Below, piece by piece: positions 56,086-64,000 of a DNA stretch of 64,000 nucleotides. Position numbers and translations under genes: made by a program. The DNA comes from Nannochloropsis oceanica. Lineage: Eukaryota > Sar > Eustigmatophyceae > Eustigmatales > Monodopsidaceae. The DNA lies in assembly GCA_004519485.1 (NCBI GenBank), contig CP038134.1, positions 372,001 to 436,000 of the forward strand. Direction: 5' to 3'. The notes under the pieces were generated by a model, which saw only the letters and a program-made list of their open reading frames with translations, was not told where the DNA came from and searched no databases. Position 1 is the stretch's first letter. Each line of letters starts with the position of its first letter.

Positions 56086-56844
56086 ATGCTAGCATCTCTC
56101 GACCACGAAGGCGGCTTTTCTGCCCCTGATACTGCTTCTCATTTGGACTGGGCTCCTCAAATTGAGAAAGAACAATTGACGCCCCCATTGCACCTACATC
56201 GCGAGATCGACAGAGGATACATAAGTGCTCTAGGCCGGTCGTTGGAAGCTTTAACGGAAAAGGTTGGCCGCCTTGAAAAGTCAGGCAATCAAGTCGCAAA
56301 TGATGTGGCAGCGGGAGAGCCGTGCTTAGTGGCACCTGGAGCTGCAGCGGCAGCAATAGCAGGCGACGACGACAGGCGCTGTCTTCCTTCTCTGCACCGA
56401 TTTGTTCGAGAGTCAGGGCATTGCATCACTCAGCTAGACTACCCTGCAGCGCAGGATGGTACGCGTGCTCTCCTCTGTTTAATGCAGTATTCGCGGCAAC
56501 ATTGCAAGCCCATTTACCAGCAATATAGCTTGGACAAATTTCGTGCCCTGATTGACAGCAGATTGCTCTTTCAGTCCATAGGATTGAGTAAAGAAGAGTC
56601 ATTAGACATGCGCATGGCCGACTTGGAGAGTAGAGTGCGAGAATTGGAGAGACAGGTGGACAAGTCGCTGCCGCCACCCTCCTGCCCTAAAATGCTACAT
56701 TTGGAGCGTGCGCTTAACAAGGTAAGTGATGATGCTAAAGAAAATTGGCTGCGGGAATTCGGCGCTTTGCATGAGAGACTCATCAAAACGCGAAACAGAT
56801 GGCTAGAGAGCATCATGCAATGCGGGCTGTCATGGCGAGCATGA
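56086..56844 (+). CDS. Hypothetical protein with two short coiled-coil segments
   Basis: I do not recognise this 252-residue protein. The ATG at 56086 is the first in frame. The frame is also open a little upstream. Residues about 48-68 (RGYISALGRSLEALTEKVGR) and 178-196 (ADLESRVRELERQV) have heptad-like Leu spacing. The C-terminal 40 residues (NWLREFGALHERLIKTRNRW) also look helical. A Cys-containing, helix-rich middle part (LLCLMQYSRQHCKPIYQQYS) may be a small folded domain. Near the end the frame stops at 56842-56844, while another frame continues with MRAVMASMSYLIEALSASVM to a stop near 56905, so the true C-terminus may differ by a splice or a sequence change. A good donor, AAG|GTAAGTG, occurs at 56721. 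Confidence 0.55.
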   Translation: MLASLDHEGGFSAPDTASHLDWAPQIEKEQLTPPLHLHREIDRGYISALGRSLEALTEKVGRLEKSGNQVANDVAAGEPCLVAPGAAAAAIAGDDDRRCLPSLHRFVRESGHCITQLDYPAAQDGTRALLCLMQYSRQHCKPIYQQYSLDKFRALIDSRLLFQSIGLSKEESLDMRMADLESRVRELERQVDKSLPPPSCPKMLHLERALNKVSDDAKENWLREFGALHERLIKTRNRWLESIMQCGLSWRA

Positions 56845-57411
56845 GCTACTTAATCGAAGCCCTCAGCGCCAGCGTCATGGTGGAGGACAAGCAAGACGTA
56901 AAATAAACGACAATTCCTCCCAAAGATTCGCAGCACACAGACTAACGCGATGGAAAGGAAGAACATTCCTCTTTAATATTTTCGGCGTCCGTCCGTCCTC
57001 AGTGCCTCATCGATAAAGTAAAGACATCACATATTTGCTTTCTTTGTGTTTCTTTACCTCTACTTGTTTCTCTCCGCTACTTCATTCCTTTTTCTTAAGC
57101 TTTCGCTTTTCAACTAAAATCTTTGTTCAACACAAAGGTCGATTTTGAAAACGGGAGCACAAAGGCACACACATACACAAATATTAACATACGCATGCGC
57201 GCACCACCATCACTACTTTGTGGCTTATGTACTCAGATTTCCTAATTACGTACAAATGAACATGAGAAGGAAAGAAGCCAGAGAGGGAGGAATAAGAGAG
57301 CACGTCCGCTGAAAACACAACAGCCCTGAGCTGAGGCCGGTAGAAGACCAGGGAGGAGCGGCAGAACAAAGGGCCTTCCCGCTATCTTTCGTTTCTCAAT
57401 TTACCTGATCC
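56845..57411. other. Convergent intergenic region
   Basis: AT-rich 3' flanks of the hypothetical gene and of the RING-CH/FHA gene. No gene is recognised, except for a possible C-terminal extension of the upstream ORF to about 56905. Confidence 0.5.
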
Positions 57412-60048
57412 CTATACACGACTGCTCCGCGTCCGCTCCAGCACCACCCGTCTTGACGGTGCTGAGGCCAAGTCAGAGTGAGCTAACGAGGGTCGAAATA
57501 GCGGCAAGGACGAGGACATATCCAGATCGTATGTGACTCCCTCTTCCTCACCAACAACAGCTTCAAGAGCATCAGCAAAAGATCCCTCAGGGTTCTCATC
57601 TCGTCTTAGTCCATCCTCCCCCTCTGCTGACTGGCTCCTAAGCGACATTCCATCTTCTCCTCCTTCCATTCCTCCTCCTCCTTCGGCTCGTCCTCCTCGA
57701 ATAATTCCTTCCCCTCTTGATGCTCGTTCTAAGGCCCCGTCAACACACCGCGTCGTTGTCGGTGTCGTTCCGCCCCCACCTGCGATGCCTCCCGCCGGCC
57801 CCTGGTCTTGTGGAGGTGGAGGTAGGGATTTTTGTTGTTGTGATGATGGTGATGGTTGTAGTTGTTGCTGCTGTCTTTGTCCTTCTTGTTGTTCTTGTTG
57901 TTCTTGTTGTGATGGTGGGGGTCCTGGTCGGAGCGCTTGTGCGAAGCAGTTGCCTCCCCCTCCACCACCACTATCAGCAACAGCAGCAGCAGCGGCAGCA
58001 GCCGCAGCAACACCACCACCTCTCCTTCCCATACTTATCCCTGCTCTGCTCCCACTCCCACTCGCACTGGTACTACTGCTGCAGCTGACGCTACTGCCAA
58101 ACCCCCGACTCCTTCCCTCCCTCCCTCCTTCCACATCGGACGGGGAGGAGTCCACGTGCCACATGAGCCCCCGTTCTGCCCTCTTCTCCGGTCCTCCCTC
58201 CCTCCTTTCCTCCCCCTCATACGCACGGATCGTTCCTCCTTCAACCCCCAGCGGCTGAAACCGTCCTAGATGCAAATCCCTAAGCAATTCCATCCCCGCT
58301 CTTCCCCCCGAACTCCCGTCCTCGTCTTCCTCTTCCTCCCCTCCTTCCACGCCTTCCTCCCTCCCTCCCTCCCTCCCTTCCTTCCTCCCCGCGAGCCATC
58401 TCCAGGCATCCGCCACGGCTCGACGCGGCATCGTTGTCAGTTGCAACGAATTTCTCGCTCGAAGTGACAGGACAGACCTGCCCATCCGCAGCCTCAGGGG
58501 TCTCGAGCTCGGTATCTCCAAAGGCCCTCTCAGATACAACAACGAGCCGTTCGAGCTCCGGGCATCCTGGTAATGGAACTCCCCCTTGGAATAAGAAATC
58601 GTCGCGTGCCGAGTCGAAACGGTCCGGTAACCAATCACGACATCACAGCCTTGAGACCTCCCAAGGCTGAGCTCGGCCATCCGCGCAAACGACAGTTGGA
58701 AAATGGTGTTGAACAAGTCCGGGTGCGACTCATGACGGGTGATCACCACAAGGGTCAAGTGGGGGGGGGCCAGGGAGGGGTTGAGCAAGGGAATGAGGGT
58801 GCCGTCGGGCAGGCGGACGTGGGTCTTGTAGCGGGCCTTGCAGATCTTGCACGTGTGGCTTTGGTGCTTCGTCGAGGTGACACAGGCCCGCCTCGCAGCA
58901 TCCCCGGTGCTCAACAGGCGCTGCAGGCACTTTACGTGCACCAATGCCGTCGAACCTTTGCATTGACAAGGCGCGATCAGCATATCTCCATCCTCCTCCT
59001 CCGAATCCATGCAAATATAACACTGGTACCGGCTATCCCTTCCGTCCCCGCCCCCCCCCCCCTCCCTCCCTCCCCCCCCAAGCAACCCGCCCTCCCCCTC
59101 TCCTCCACTCCCCGATGAGCTCACACTATGCTCCGTCCCCGACTCGTCTCCCACCCCTTCAAGCCCTTCCCCTCCTTCCTCTCCTTCATCTTCACCTCTC
59201 CTCCCCTCTTCGTCCTCGTCGTCCTCGCCGTCCTCCTCTCCCTCATCCTCCGACACGTCACTTCCGTCCACAAAGAACTCCTTCCTCAACGGGGCAAGCA
59301 CCTGCCTAGGAGCCGTGTGTACGTCCTCCCTTATTTGATCCAGCACCTCCTGGCTTACCACTTGACTCTTTCCCCCATCGCTTGCATCCGTCTTCATCTC
59401 CGACACTAGTAACCCCACCGAGCCCAGCCTCAAAATGTCGCCGACTTTCAGGGTGTGCTTGCGACCCCTTGATGTCTTATCCCCGAGAATTAAACACACG
59501 CCCAAGTGTCTGGAAAAACTCTGTCGCGAAGGCACGGCCCAGAACCGCCCATCCGTCCAGGTCACCAGCACTTGCTGCGCCCGTTTATCTCCCACCGTCA
59601 CTCTCGTCACGGGCCGCCCCAACAAGCATTCATACCCTTTGCTCAGATCATGAGTATCCCCAACAGACATTGCTTCCGGCCCCTCAAACACCACCCCATC
59701 CGCAAAGACCCGAAATTTACTCACGCGCTTCTGATGCCGTCCGTGTCGTTCTGCATTACTGGCCGGGCTTCGGCCATGGGGAAAAAGAGGGGTCGAGACA
59801 GTCGCATCCACCCACCCACTTGGCCCCTCCTGCTGACGCCCATCCGTGCCTGTTCCAATCCCGCCGCTGTTCCCCAAAATGAGGCGCGTGCTGCCGGGTC
59901 GAAGCAAGCGGGAGACACCGGAGATGGGGCCGCCCACGTCTGACACGACGCGGGTCTTGTTATCATCGGAATCTTGGGACCAACCTTCCTCGCTTCGACC
60001 GGGGAGGCCCACATTCACCACAGCGGATGTGGACGGTCCTTGTCCCAT
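57412..60048 (-). CDS. RING-CH (MARCH-type) zinc finger protein with FHA domain(s)
   Basis: A single frame of 878 residues from MGQGPSTSAV. The frame extends upstream to 60084 without ATG. An N-terminal region at about 145-230 ends in LKVGDILRLGSVGLLV, the usual last strands of an FHA domain, and looks like a divergent copy. An acidic linker leads to a RING-CH finger at about 343-410: CYICMDSEEEDGDMLIAPCQ, CKGSTALVHVKCLQRLL and then CKICKARY. This is the C4-H-C3 order of MARCH E3 ubiquitin ligases. A second FHA domain follows at about 463-530, with SLGRSQGCDVVIGYRTVSTR, H next to the Arg, and DARSSNGSLLYL (core G-R, S-R-H and N-G all present). It should bind phosphothreonine. The remainder is Gly/Ser/Gln-rich. 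Unlike MARCH proteins it has no transmembrane segments. Start MGQGPS could be myristoylated. Confidence 0.88.
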   Translation of the reverse strand: MGQGPSTSAVVNVGLPGRSEEGWSQDSDDNKTRVVSDVGGPISGVSRLLRPGSTRLILGNSGGIGTGTDGRQQEGPSGWVDATVSTPLFPHGRSPASNAERHGRHQKRVSKFRVFADGVVFEGPEAMSVGDTHDLSKGYECLLGRPVTRVTVGDKRAQQVLVTWTDGRFWAVPSRQSFSRHLGVCLILGDKTSRGRKHTLKVGDILRLGSVGLLVSEMKTDASDGGKSQVVSQEVLDQIREDVHTAPRQVLAPLRKEFFVDGSDVSEDEGEEDGEDDEDEEGRRGEDEGEEGGEGLEGVGDESGTEHSVSSSGSGGEGEGGLLGGGGREGGGGGDGRDSRYQCYICMDSEEEDGDMLIAPCQCKGSTALVHVKCLQRLLSTGDAARRACVTSTKHQSHTCKICKARYKTHVRLPDGTLIPLLNPSLAPPHLTLVVITRHESHPDLFNTIFQLSFARMAELSLGRSQGCDVVIGYRTVSTRHATISYSKGEFHYQDARSSNGSLLYLRGPLEIPSSRPLRLRMGRSVLSLRARNSLQLTTMPRRAVADAWRWLAGRKEGREGGREEGVEGGEEEEDEDGSSGGRAGMELLRDLHLGRFQPLGVEGGTIRAYEGEERREGGPEKRAERGLMWHVDSSPSDVEGGREGRSRGFGSSVSCSSSTSASGSGSRAGISMGRRGGGVAAAAAAAAAVADSGGGGGGNCFAQALRPGPPPSQQEQQEQQEGQRQQQQLQPSPSSQQQKSLPPPPQDQGPAGGIAGGGGTTPTTTRCVDGALERASRGEGIIRGGRAEGGGGMEGGEDGMSLRSQSAEGEDGLRRDENPEGSFADALEAVVGEEEGVTYDLDMSSSLPLFRPSLAHSDLASAPSRRVVLERTRSSRV

Positions 60049-60100
60049 GCTGTTTGGTCGTTGGCAATTAACCGCACGAGGCACGGCGGCTTTCTTGTTT

Positions 60101-60112
60101 TATATATATATA
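60101..60112 (-). promoter_or_regulatory. TATA box candidate of the RING-CH/FHA gene
   Basis: TATATATATATA lies 53-64 bases upstream of the start codon at 60048. It is the clearest TATA-like element seen directly upstream of a gene in this window. Confidence 0.5.
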
Positions 60113-60940
60113 GTGCGCTTGACGAGAAGCAGAGGGAAAAGCGATAAGAGGCACGCGACAACTCCCTGCCTACGAGACGACCGTCACACCCTCACACACG
60201 ATTGATAAGTTCTTGACTATTGATACCTGCTGTATAGTTGTGTTGTGGTGGGAGAAGTGGTGCGTGAAATGTTAGACATATTTGATACAAGGGCTTCGGA
60301 GTGCTCTTGGTGACGAAGCAGGATACAAGCGGTGCCCAGTCCTGGCAGTCGTCCCATTCCCTTCGTGGAAGGATACAGCGTTGCTGAAGGGCTGCCAGTA
60401 GCTATGTGAATGTCTATTTACTTCTCAAAGCCCTCGTTAAACCGTAAACTAATGTCTCTGTAGAGATGAGGGTGATTGGAGCTATGTTGCTTTGAATTTC
60501 AGTCCGCGCTTCACATATGCGCAGCCTTGCCCCAAAACTCGTTTAATTATGTCTCTTTTGTTCCGTCTTTTTTTGAGTGGGAATCTAAGTGCAAAATGAA
60601 ACCGTATATGTATATGGGGAATAAAAGACCTGTGATAAAGGCTGAAGGGATGCTGCTTCGGGAGAGCCAAGCGCATGCTCAGCACTGTTCTTGGGCCATA
60701 TCGCACGCTCTCCGGAACGTGCCACAGGGTATGCTGTTTGTTTAAAGGAGCATGAGACACAGTTAAACTTACGGCCTCTCATACCAGCCAGTAAATTAAC
60801 TGACTTAATTTCAAAGGGGCCAGTGCCTGGGAGACGTCGAGTGCAGCTCATTCGTGGCCTTGTAGTGCAATACGATTTTGATACCCCCCCACATGTCACC
60901 CGTCTCTTCCATTCCAAAACACAGAACGCCTAAGGAAAAC
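60113..60940. other. Divergent intergenic region
   Basis: Between the RING-CH/FHA gene and the DUF2231 gene. Short frames at 60476-60933 show no family motif. Nothing else is recognised. Confidence 0.5.
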
Positions 60941-61516
60941 ATGCCGTCCAAAGCAAACATCTACGGCCACCCCATTCACCCAATGCTCATAGATTTCCCG
61001 ATTGTCTGCTTCATTTTGGCTTTTTCTGCTGATGTCGTGTACGAAGCTGGGTTGGCAGGCTCTGACTGGTCCCAGTTTGCGTACATTTTGCTCATTGTCG
61101 GCATCGCGACGGCCATTGCAGCGGCTATTGCGGGTCTGGTCGAATATTCCATTATTTTGTACGTATGAAAGCGTATGGCTTCGAAGACTCTTGATTTGCG
61201 GTCCCAAGAGTCACTCAAATCATCCTTATGTCGCTTTTCCGAACACATTCCAAGCGACGAGGAGACCACGCAGACGGCCAATGCACATATGACCTTAAAC
61301 GTGATGGTCCTTGTCTTGCAAGTAGTCAACCTTTCCTTTCGTGGATATGCCAAGGACAATCATTACTGGCGGCACGGTTGGATCTTGAGCTTGGTAAGCG
61401 TCGTCCTCATTGCTATCAGCTCGTGGCTCGGGAGCACGCTGGTATACACACACAAGATGGGCGTAAGTATGAAGTGGGACGGACCATCGGCCACATCCAT
61501 TCTCTTTCATATGTAA
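60941..61516 (+). CDS. DUF2231 membrane protein
   Basis: Two exons, 60941-61158 and 61255-61516, give 159 residues. The start is MPSKANIYGHPIHPMLIDFP, which carries the family's HP.HP....FP signature. The junction is SIIF|DEETTQTANAHM. Four hydrophobic segments are expected: around IVCFILAFSADVVYEAG, FAYILLIVGIATAIAAAIAG, MVLVLQVVNLSF and WILSLVSVVLIAISSWLGST. DUF2231 proteins are common in bacteria and algae. Their function is unsettled, and some bacterial members are proposed to bind haem through the conserved His residues. HPIHP and NAH are present here. No signal peptide is seen. Confidence 0.85.
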
Positions 61517-62295
61517 CTGTATGTTTAGTGATTGTATTTCATATTTTACTCGTGATTAAAAAAGCGTCAAATCTATTCTTCCCCATCCATCCCGCCACTG
61601 CCTCTTTTTTTCTGTCGGGTATTCAACCTTTCGAAAACCTCATCTTATTCTTGACAGTTCCGCAACCCGGTCCGTCCAAATAACTTCTGAAATTACACTC
61701 GACAGAGTGCCATGCCTCGCCCGCCGTTGGCTGGTCAGCGACGAGGAGGTTTGGTACCGATTTGAGGATGGATGGTGGTAGAGGGGTAGGAAGGGAGGAA
61801 GGGAGAGGAATGAGAGAAGGATGAAATGCGATACCTTTCAAGGAAAGATATGCACGGACGTGCAGGTGATAATTAAGAGCAGATTATGGAAAAGGGGGAT
61901 AGAACGGACATGCACAGACGGACACAGAATCAAAAACCACAGAATCAAAGACATTAGCCTGAAACAATTTCTTTTGTTGTCTTTAAATGACTGCTGTCGA
62001 CACATTATTTGGAGATATCTGGTCTATTTTTTTTAATATCCATGTGATGAGATTGTTCGTGAAGCATGAAGGTAACTTTTTCTGACAGCCCTACGGATAT
62101 ATTAAAAATTCGCGCAATTGCTTTCTAGGCTCGCAGGAAAAGCCTGCTTCTCATTTACATTTTTTGCATCGCATGCTAGTACCACCACCGGCAGGGCAAT
62201 CACCTACCGTACATTTTTGAAACCATCGGAATGCCCAGGATGCCACAGCCGGCCTTCTGAGAAACATTCTCGCCACCTCCTCCCCACCAAAAAAA
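61517..62295. other. Convergent intergenic region
   Basis: AT-rich 3' flanks of the DUF2231 and transporter genes. No gene is recognised. Confidence 0.5.
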
Positions 62296-63642
62296 TTAGA
62301 CCGCACCCACCGGGACCTGCTTCTCCCCCCCATTCCTTCCCCCCTCCGTGGACATAATCAACGGCACCGCCTCAATGGACCCTGCCCCCTTCAATACCTC
62401 CTTGCTATCATACTCGTCCATCTCCATCTGATACCCTAGCTTAAAAAACTCGTCCGCGCCCAACGGCTTGTCAACCGCCCGCATCGGCGCCTGCTGGTAG
62501 AACGACCCCCCCACCAAACAAAGCACCAACGCCGAAATCCCCAGCGGCGACGCATGCTTATCCCAAATGAACACATTCAAGAGAATTGTGATAAACTTAT
62601 TAATAACCCCCACCAGCGTAAACGTGGTCGCCGACACCAAGCTCCTACAACTCCACCCCGTGTACCCTATCAACGTCCCCACGACAGAACTAACCGCCAA
62701 CATGACCAAGCCCATCTTCGTCCACATCCACGCTTCCCCACCCCCTAACCCACTCCCTCCCTCCATCAAACTAAAGTCCTGGAAATCTCCCATTAGATAA
62801 CCCAGGCAAAACATCGGCGCGACACTCAAAAAATTCGTGTAAAAAGTAGGGCCCCACATGCTGTTAAACCTCACTCCACTCGTGATCTTCTTCCCGTACG
62901 TCATCTCGAAACAGATGGTCACAAAATATAGAATCGCCCACGAATATGCCGCCAGCCCATCCATCTTAAACTGGCTATCGGTTTGGACATAACCGTAGGC
63001 ACCCGCCGCAATCGTCAACAGAGCCAAGCACGACCGACGGGAAGGCAACTCCCGCCCCAGGAAAATGAAGTCACACAACGAGACAGCTAAAGGGGTACAG
63101 GACCGAAAGATAATGACCGTCTCAACGTTCGAGTGAGAAAGGGCGCGCATGTTGCAGTACACGCCCAAGACGAAGGCGACAGTGTAGACAAGGTAGGGTT
63201 TGACTCTGCTGCTTTCCAGAGGATCGGGGGGGACGATGTGCAGGCGTTGAAGGAGGAGGATGATGCCAACGGCGAAGAGTAGTTGGACAACTGTCACGAA
63301 AGACGGGACGGGCACTGTTTGTGTAGGTGGAGAAAGGAGAGAGAGTGAAAATGAGGTACGAGGTTGGTAAATCGTGCGCCGACGCGGGGTGGGCGAAGTA
63401 CTGAAGCTCGAGTGTGGCAGGCCCCAGTCTCATAAGCGTCCTCGTGCGTCTTGATACCCTTTTATCACCCAACTATCTGTCACTCTGTCCTCCGTCTCCG
63501 CCTTTTTCTCCCCGTATTTTCCTCGAACACGAGACATACCGTAGTACATGGCCAGTTTGTTGAACAGAAGCATGGTCCCGCTGCATACCGAGTAGGAGGC
63601 TACGGCAGCAGGCACCCGCAGATGCGGTGGCAGGAAATCCAT
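62296..63642 (-). CDS. Nucleotide-sugar transporter, GDP-mannose-transporter-like
   Basis: Two exons, 63642-63540 and 63314-62296, give 373 residues. The first holds MDFLPPHLRVPAAVASYSVC and the first helix with LLFNKLAMYY. The junction continues VPVPSFVTVVQLLFAVG. About ten hydrophobic helices follow, with the family text CNMRALSHSNVETVIIFRSC, TPLAVSLCDFIFLGRELPS and YFVTICFEMTYGKKI. Near residue 269 FTLVGVINKFITILLN stands where GDP-sugar transporters have the GALNK nucleotide-binding motif; here it is GVINK. The protein should exchange a GDP-sugar for GMP across the Golgi membrane. The altered motif leaves the exact sugar open, and a triose-phosphate-translocator relative is the alternative. 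The C-terminal tail is soluble and Gly/Glu-rich. Confidence 0.87.
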
Positions 63643-64000
63643 TTTTTTAGAGTGTCGAATGGTTGCGCGTGTAACCTGTCTTTTCGTTTGTGGTTGGGGA
63701 TCGTGTGGAAATGAGTGAAGAGAAAATGGGTGCCCGGGTGGTATATGACATTGAACGGCTGATGCGCCACTATCCGGGAAATGAGACCCCATTCTCAAGC
63801 TTTTATATGTGGATATGTGTGATGGTATGTACTATGGATTTAGAGGGTCGTAGCATCCTTTGGGCCTTGAAAGCCCGCAGTTTTTGATTTCAATCAAGGC
63901 CCATTTTGGTGTTGAGTGGGCTCGTCGACGATGCAGACACGGTCACTTGGTCGGGAATCCTTGAATGGGAATCGCCAACGTGGTTTTGATACGATCCGGC
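63643..64000. other. 5' flank of the transporter gene
   Basis: Contains the presumed promoter of the transporter. Short frames only. No gene is recognised before the window ends. Confidence 0.5.

Overview
The window is nuclear DNA of a gene-dense, fairly GC-rich eukaryote. Genes lie on both strands, are mostly separated by 0.3-1.5 kb, and have none or a few short GT-AG introns. Centrin, a gamma-tubulin complex subunit, a U3 snoRNP protein, an SNF2 remodeller, a copine and a polyketide synthase exclude prokaryotes. A GAPDH with a mitochondrial-type presequence, the intron style and the overall gene make-up suggest a photosynthetic stramenopile. A eustigmatophyte of the Nannochloropsis/Microchloropsis type is my best guess, by inference and not by any search.

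Layout. At 1-1945 (minus) lies the 5' end of a polyketide synthase that begins directly with a ketosynthase domain. From about 1.9 to 9.4 kb there is an accessory, gene-poor stretch. It holds a complete-looking 839-bp terminal-inverted-repeat DNA element carrying its own 167-codon ORF, two derivative pieces of the same repeat, a histone-fold (H2A-like) gene fragment and a cluster of short degenerate repeats. The rest is ordinary gene-rich DNA: an ABCG half-transporter (9.5-11.5 kb), an SNF2/PHD remodeller (12.6-16.2), two tandem paralogous short-chain dehydrogenases (17.3-21.4), GCP2 and a CIP2A-like protein sharing a short divergent promoter (22.6-30.9), a membrane-anchored FGGY sugar kinase (31.2-33.3), RRP9 (33.5-35.3), a METTL24-like methyltransferase (36.4-37.8), an N-myristoylated copine (38.8-41.4), centrin (42.1-42.9) divergent from mitochondrial-type GAPDH (43.5-46.0), a 2012-residue Claspin/Mrc1-like protein (46.7-53.0), a small PLDc_N-like membrane protein (54.7-55.1), an unrecognised coiled-coil protein (56.1-56.8), a RING-CH/FHA protein (57.4-60.0), a DUF2231 membrane protein (60.9-61.5) and a GDP-sugar-type transporter (62.3-63.6).

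How they fit together. There is no operon-like pathway. Several genes serve the cell cycle and microtubule-organising centre (GCP2, CIP2A-like, centrin) or replication and chromatin (Claspin-like, SNF2/PHD, RING-CH/FHA), but their closeness may be chance. Exon structures were worked out by eye from splice consensus, reading-frame phase and family alignment from memory. No database or program was used. Low-complexity coding (poly-Glu, poly-Ser, poly-Ala) is very common here and produces many false long ORFs on the opposite strand.
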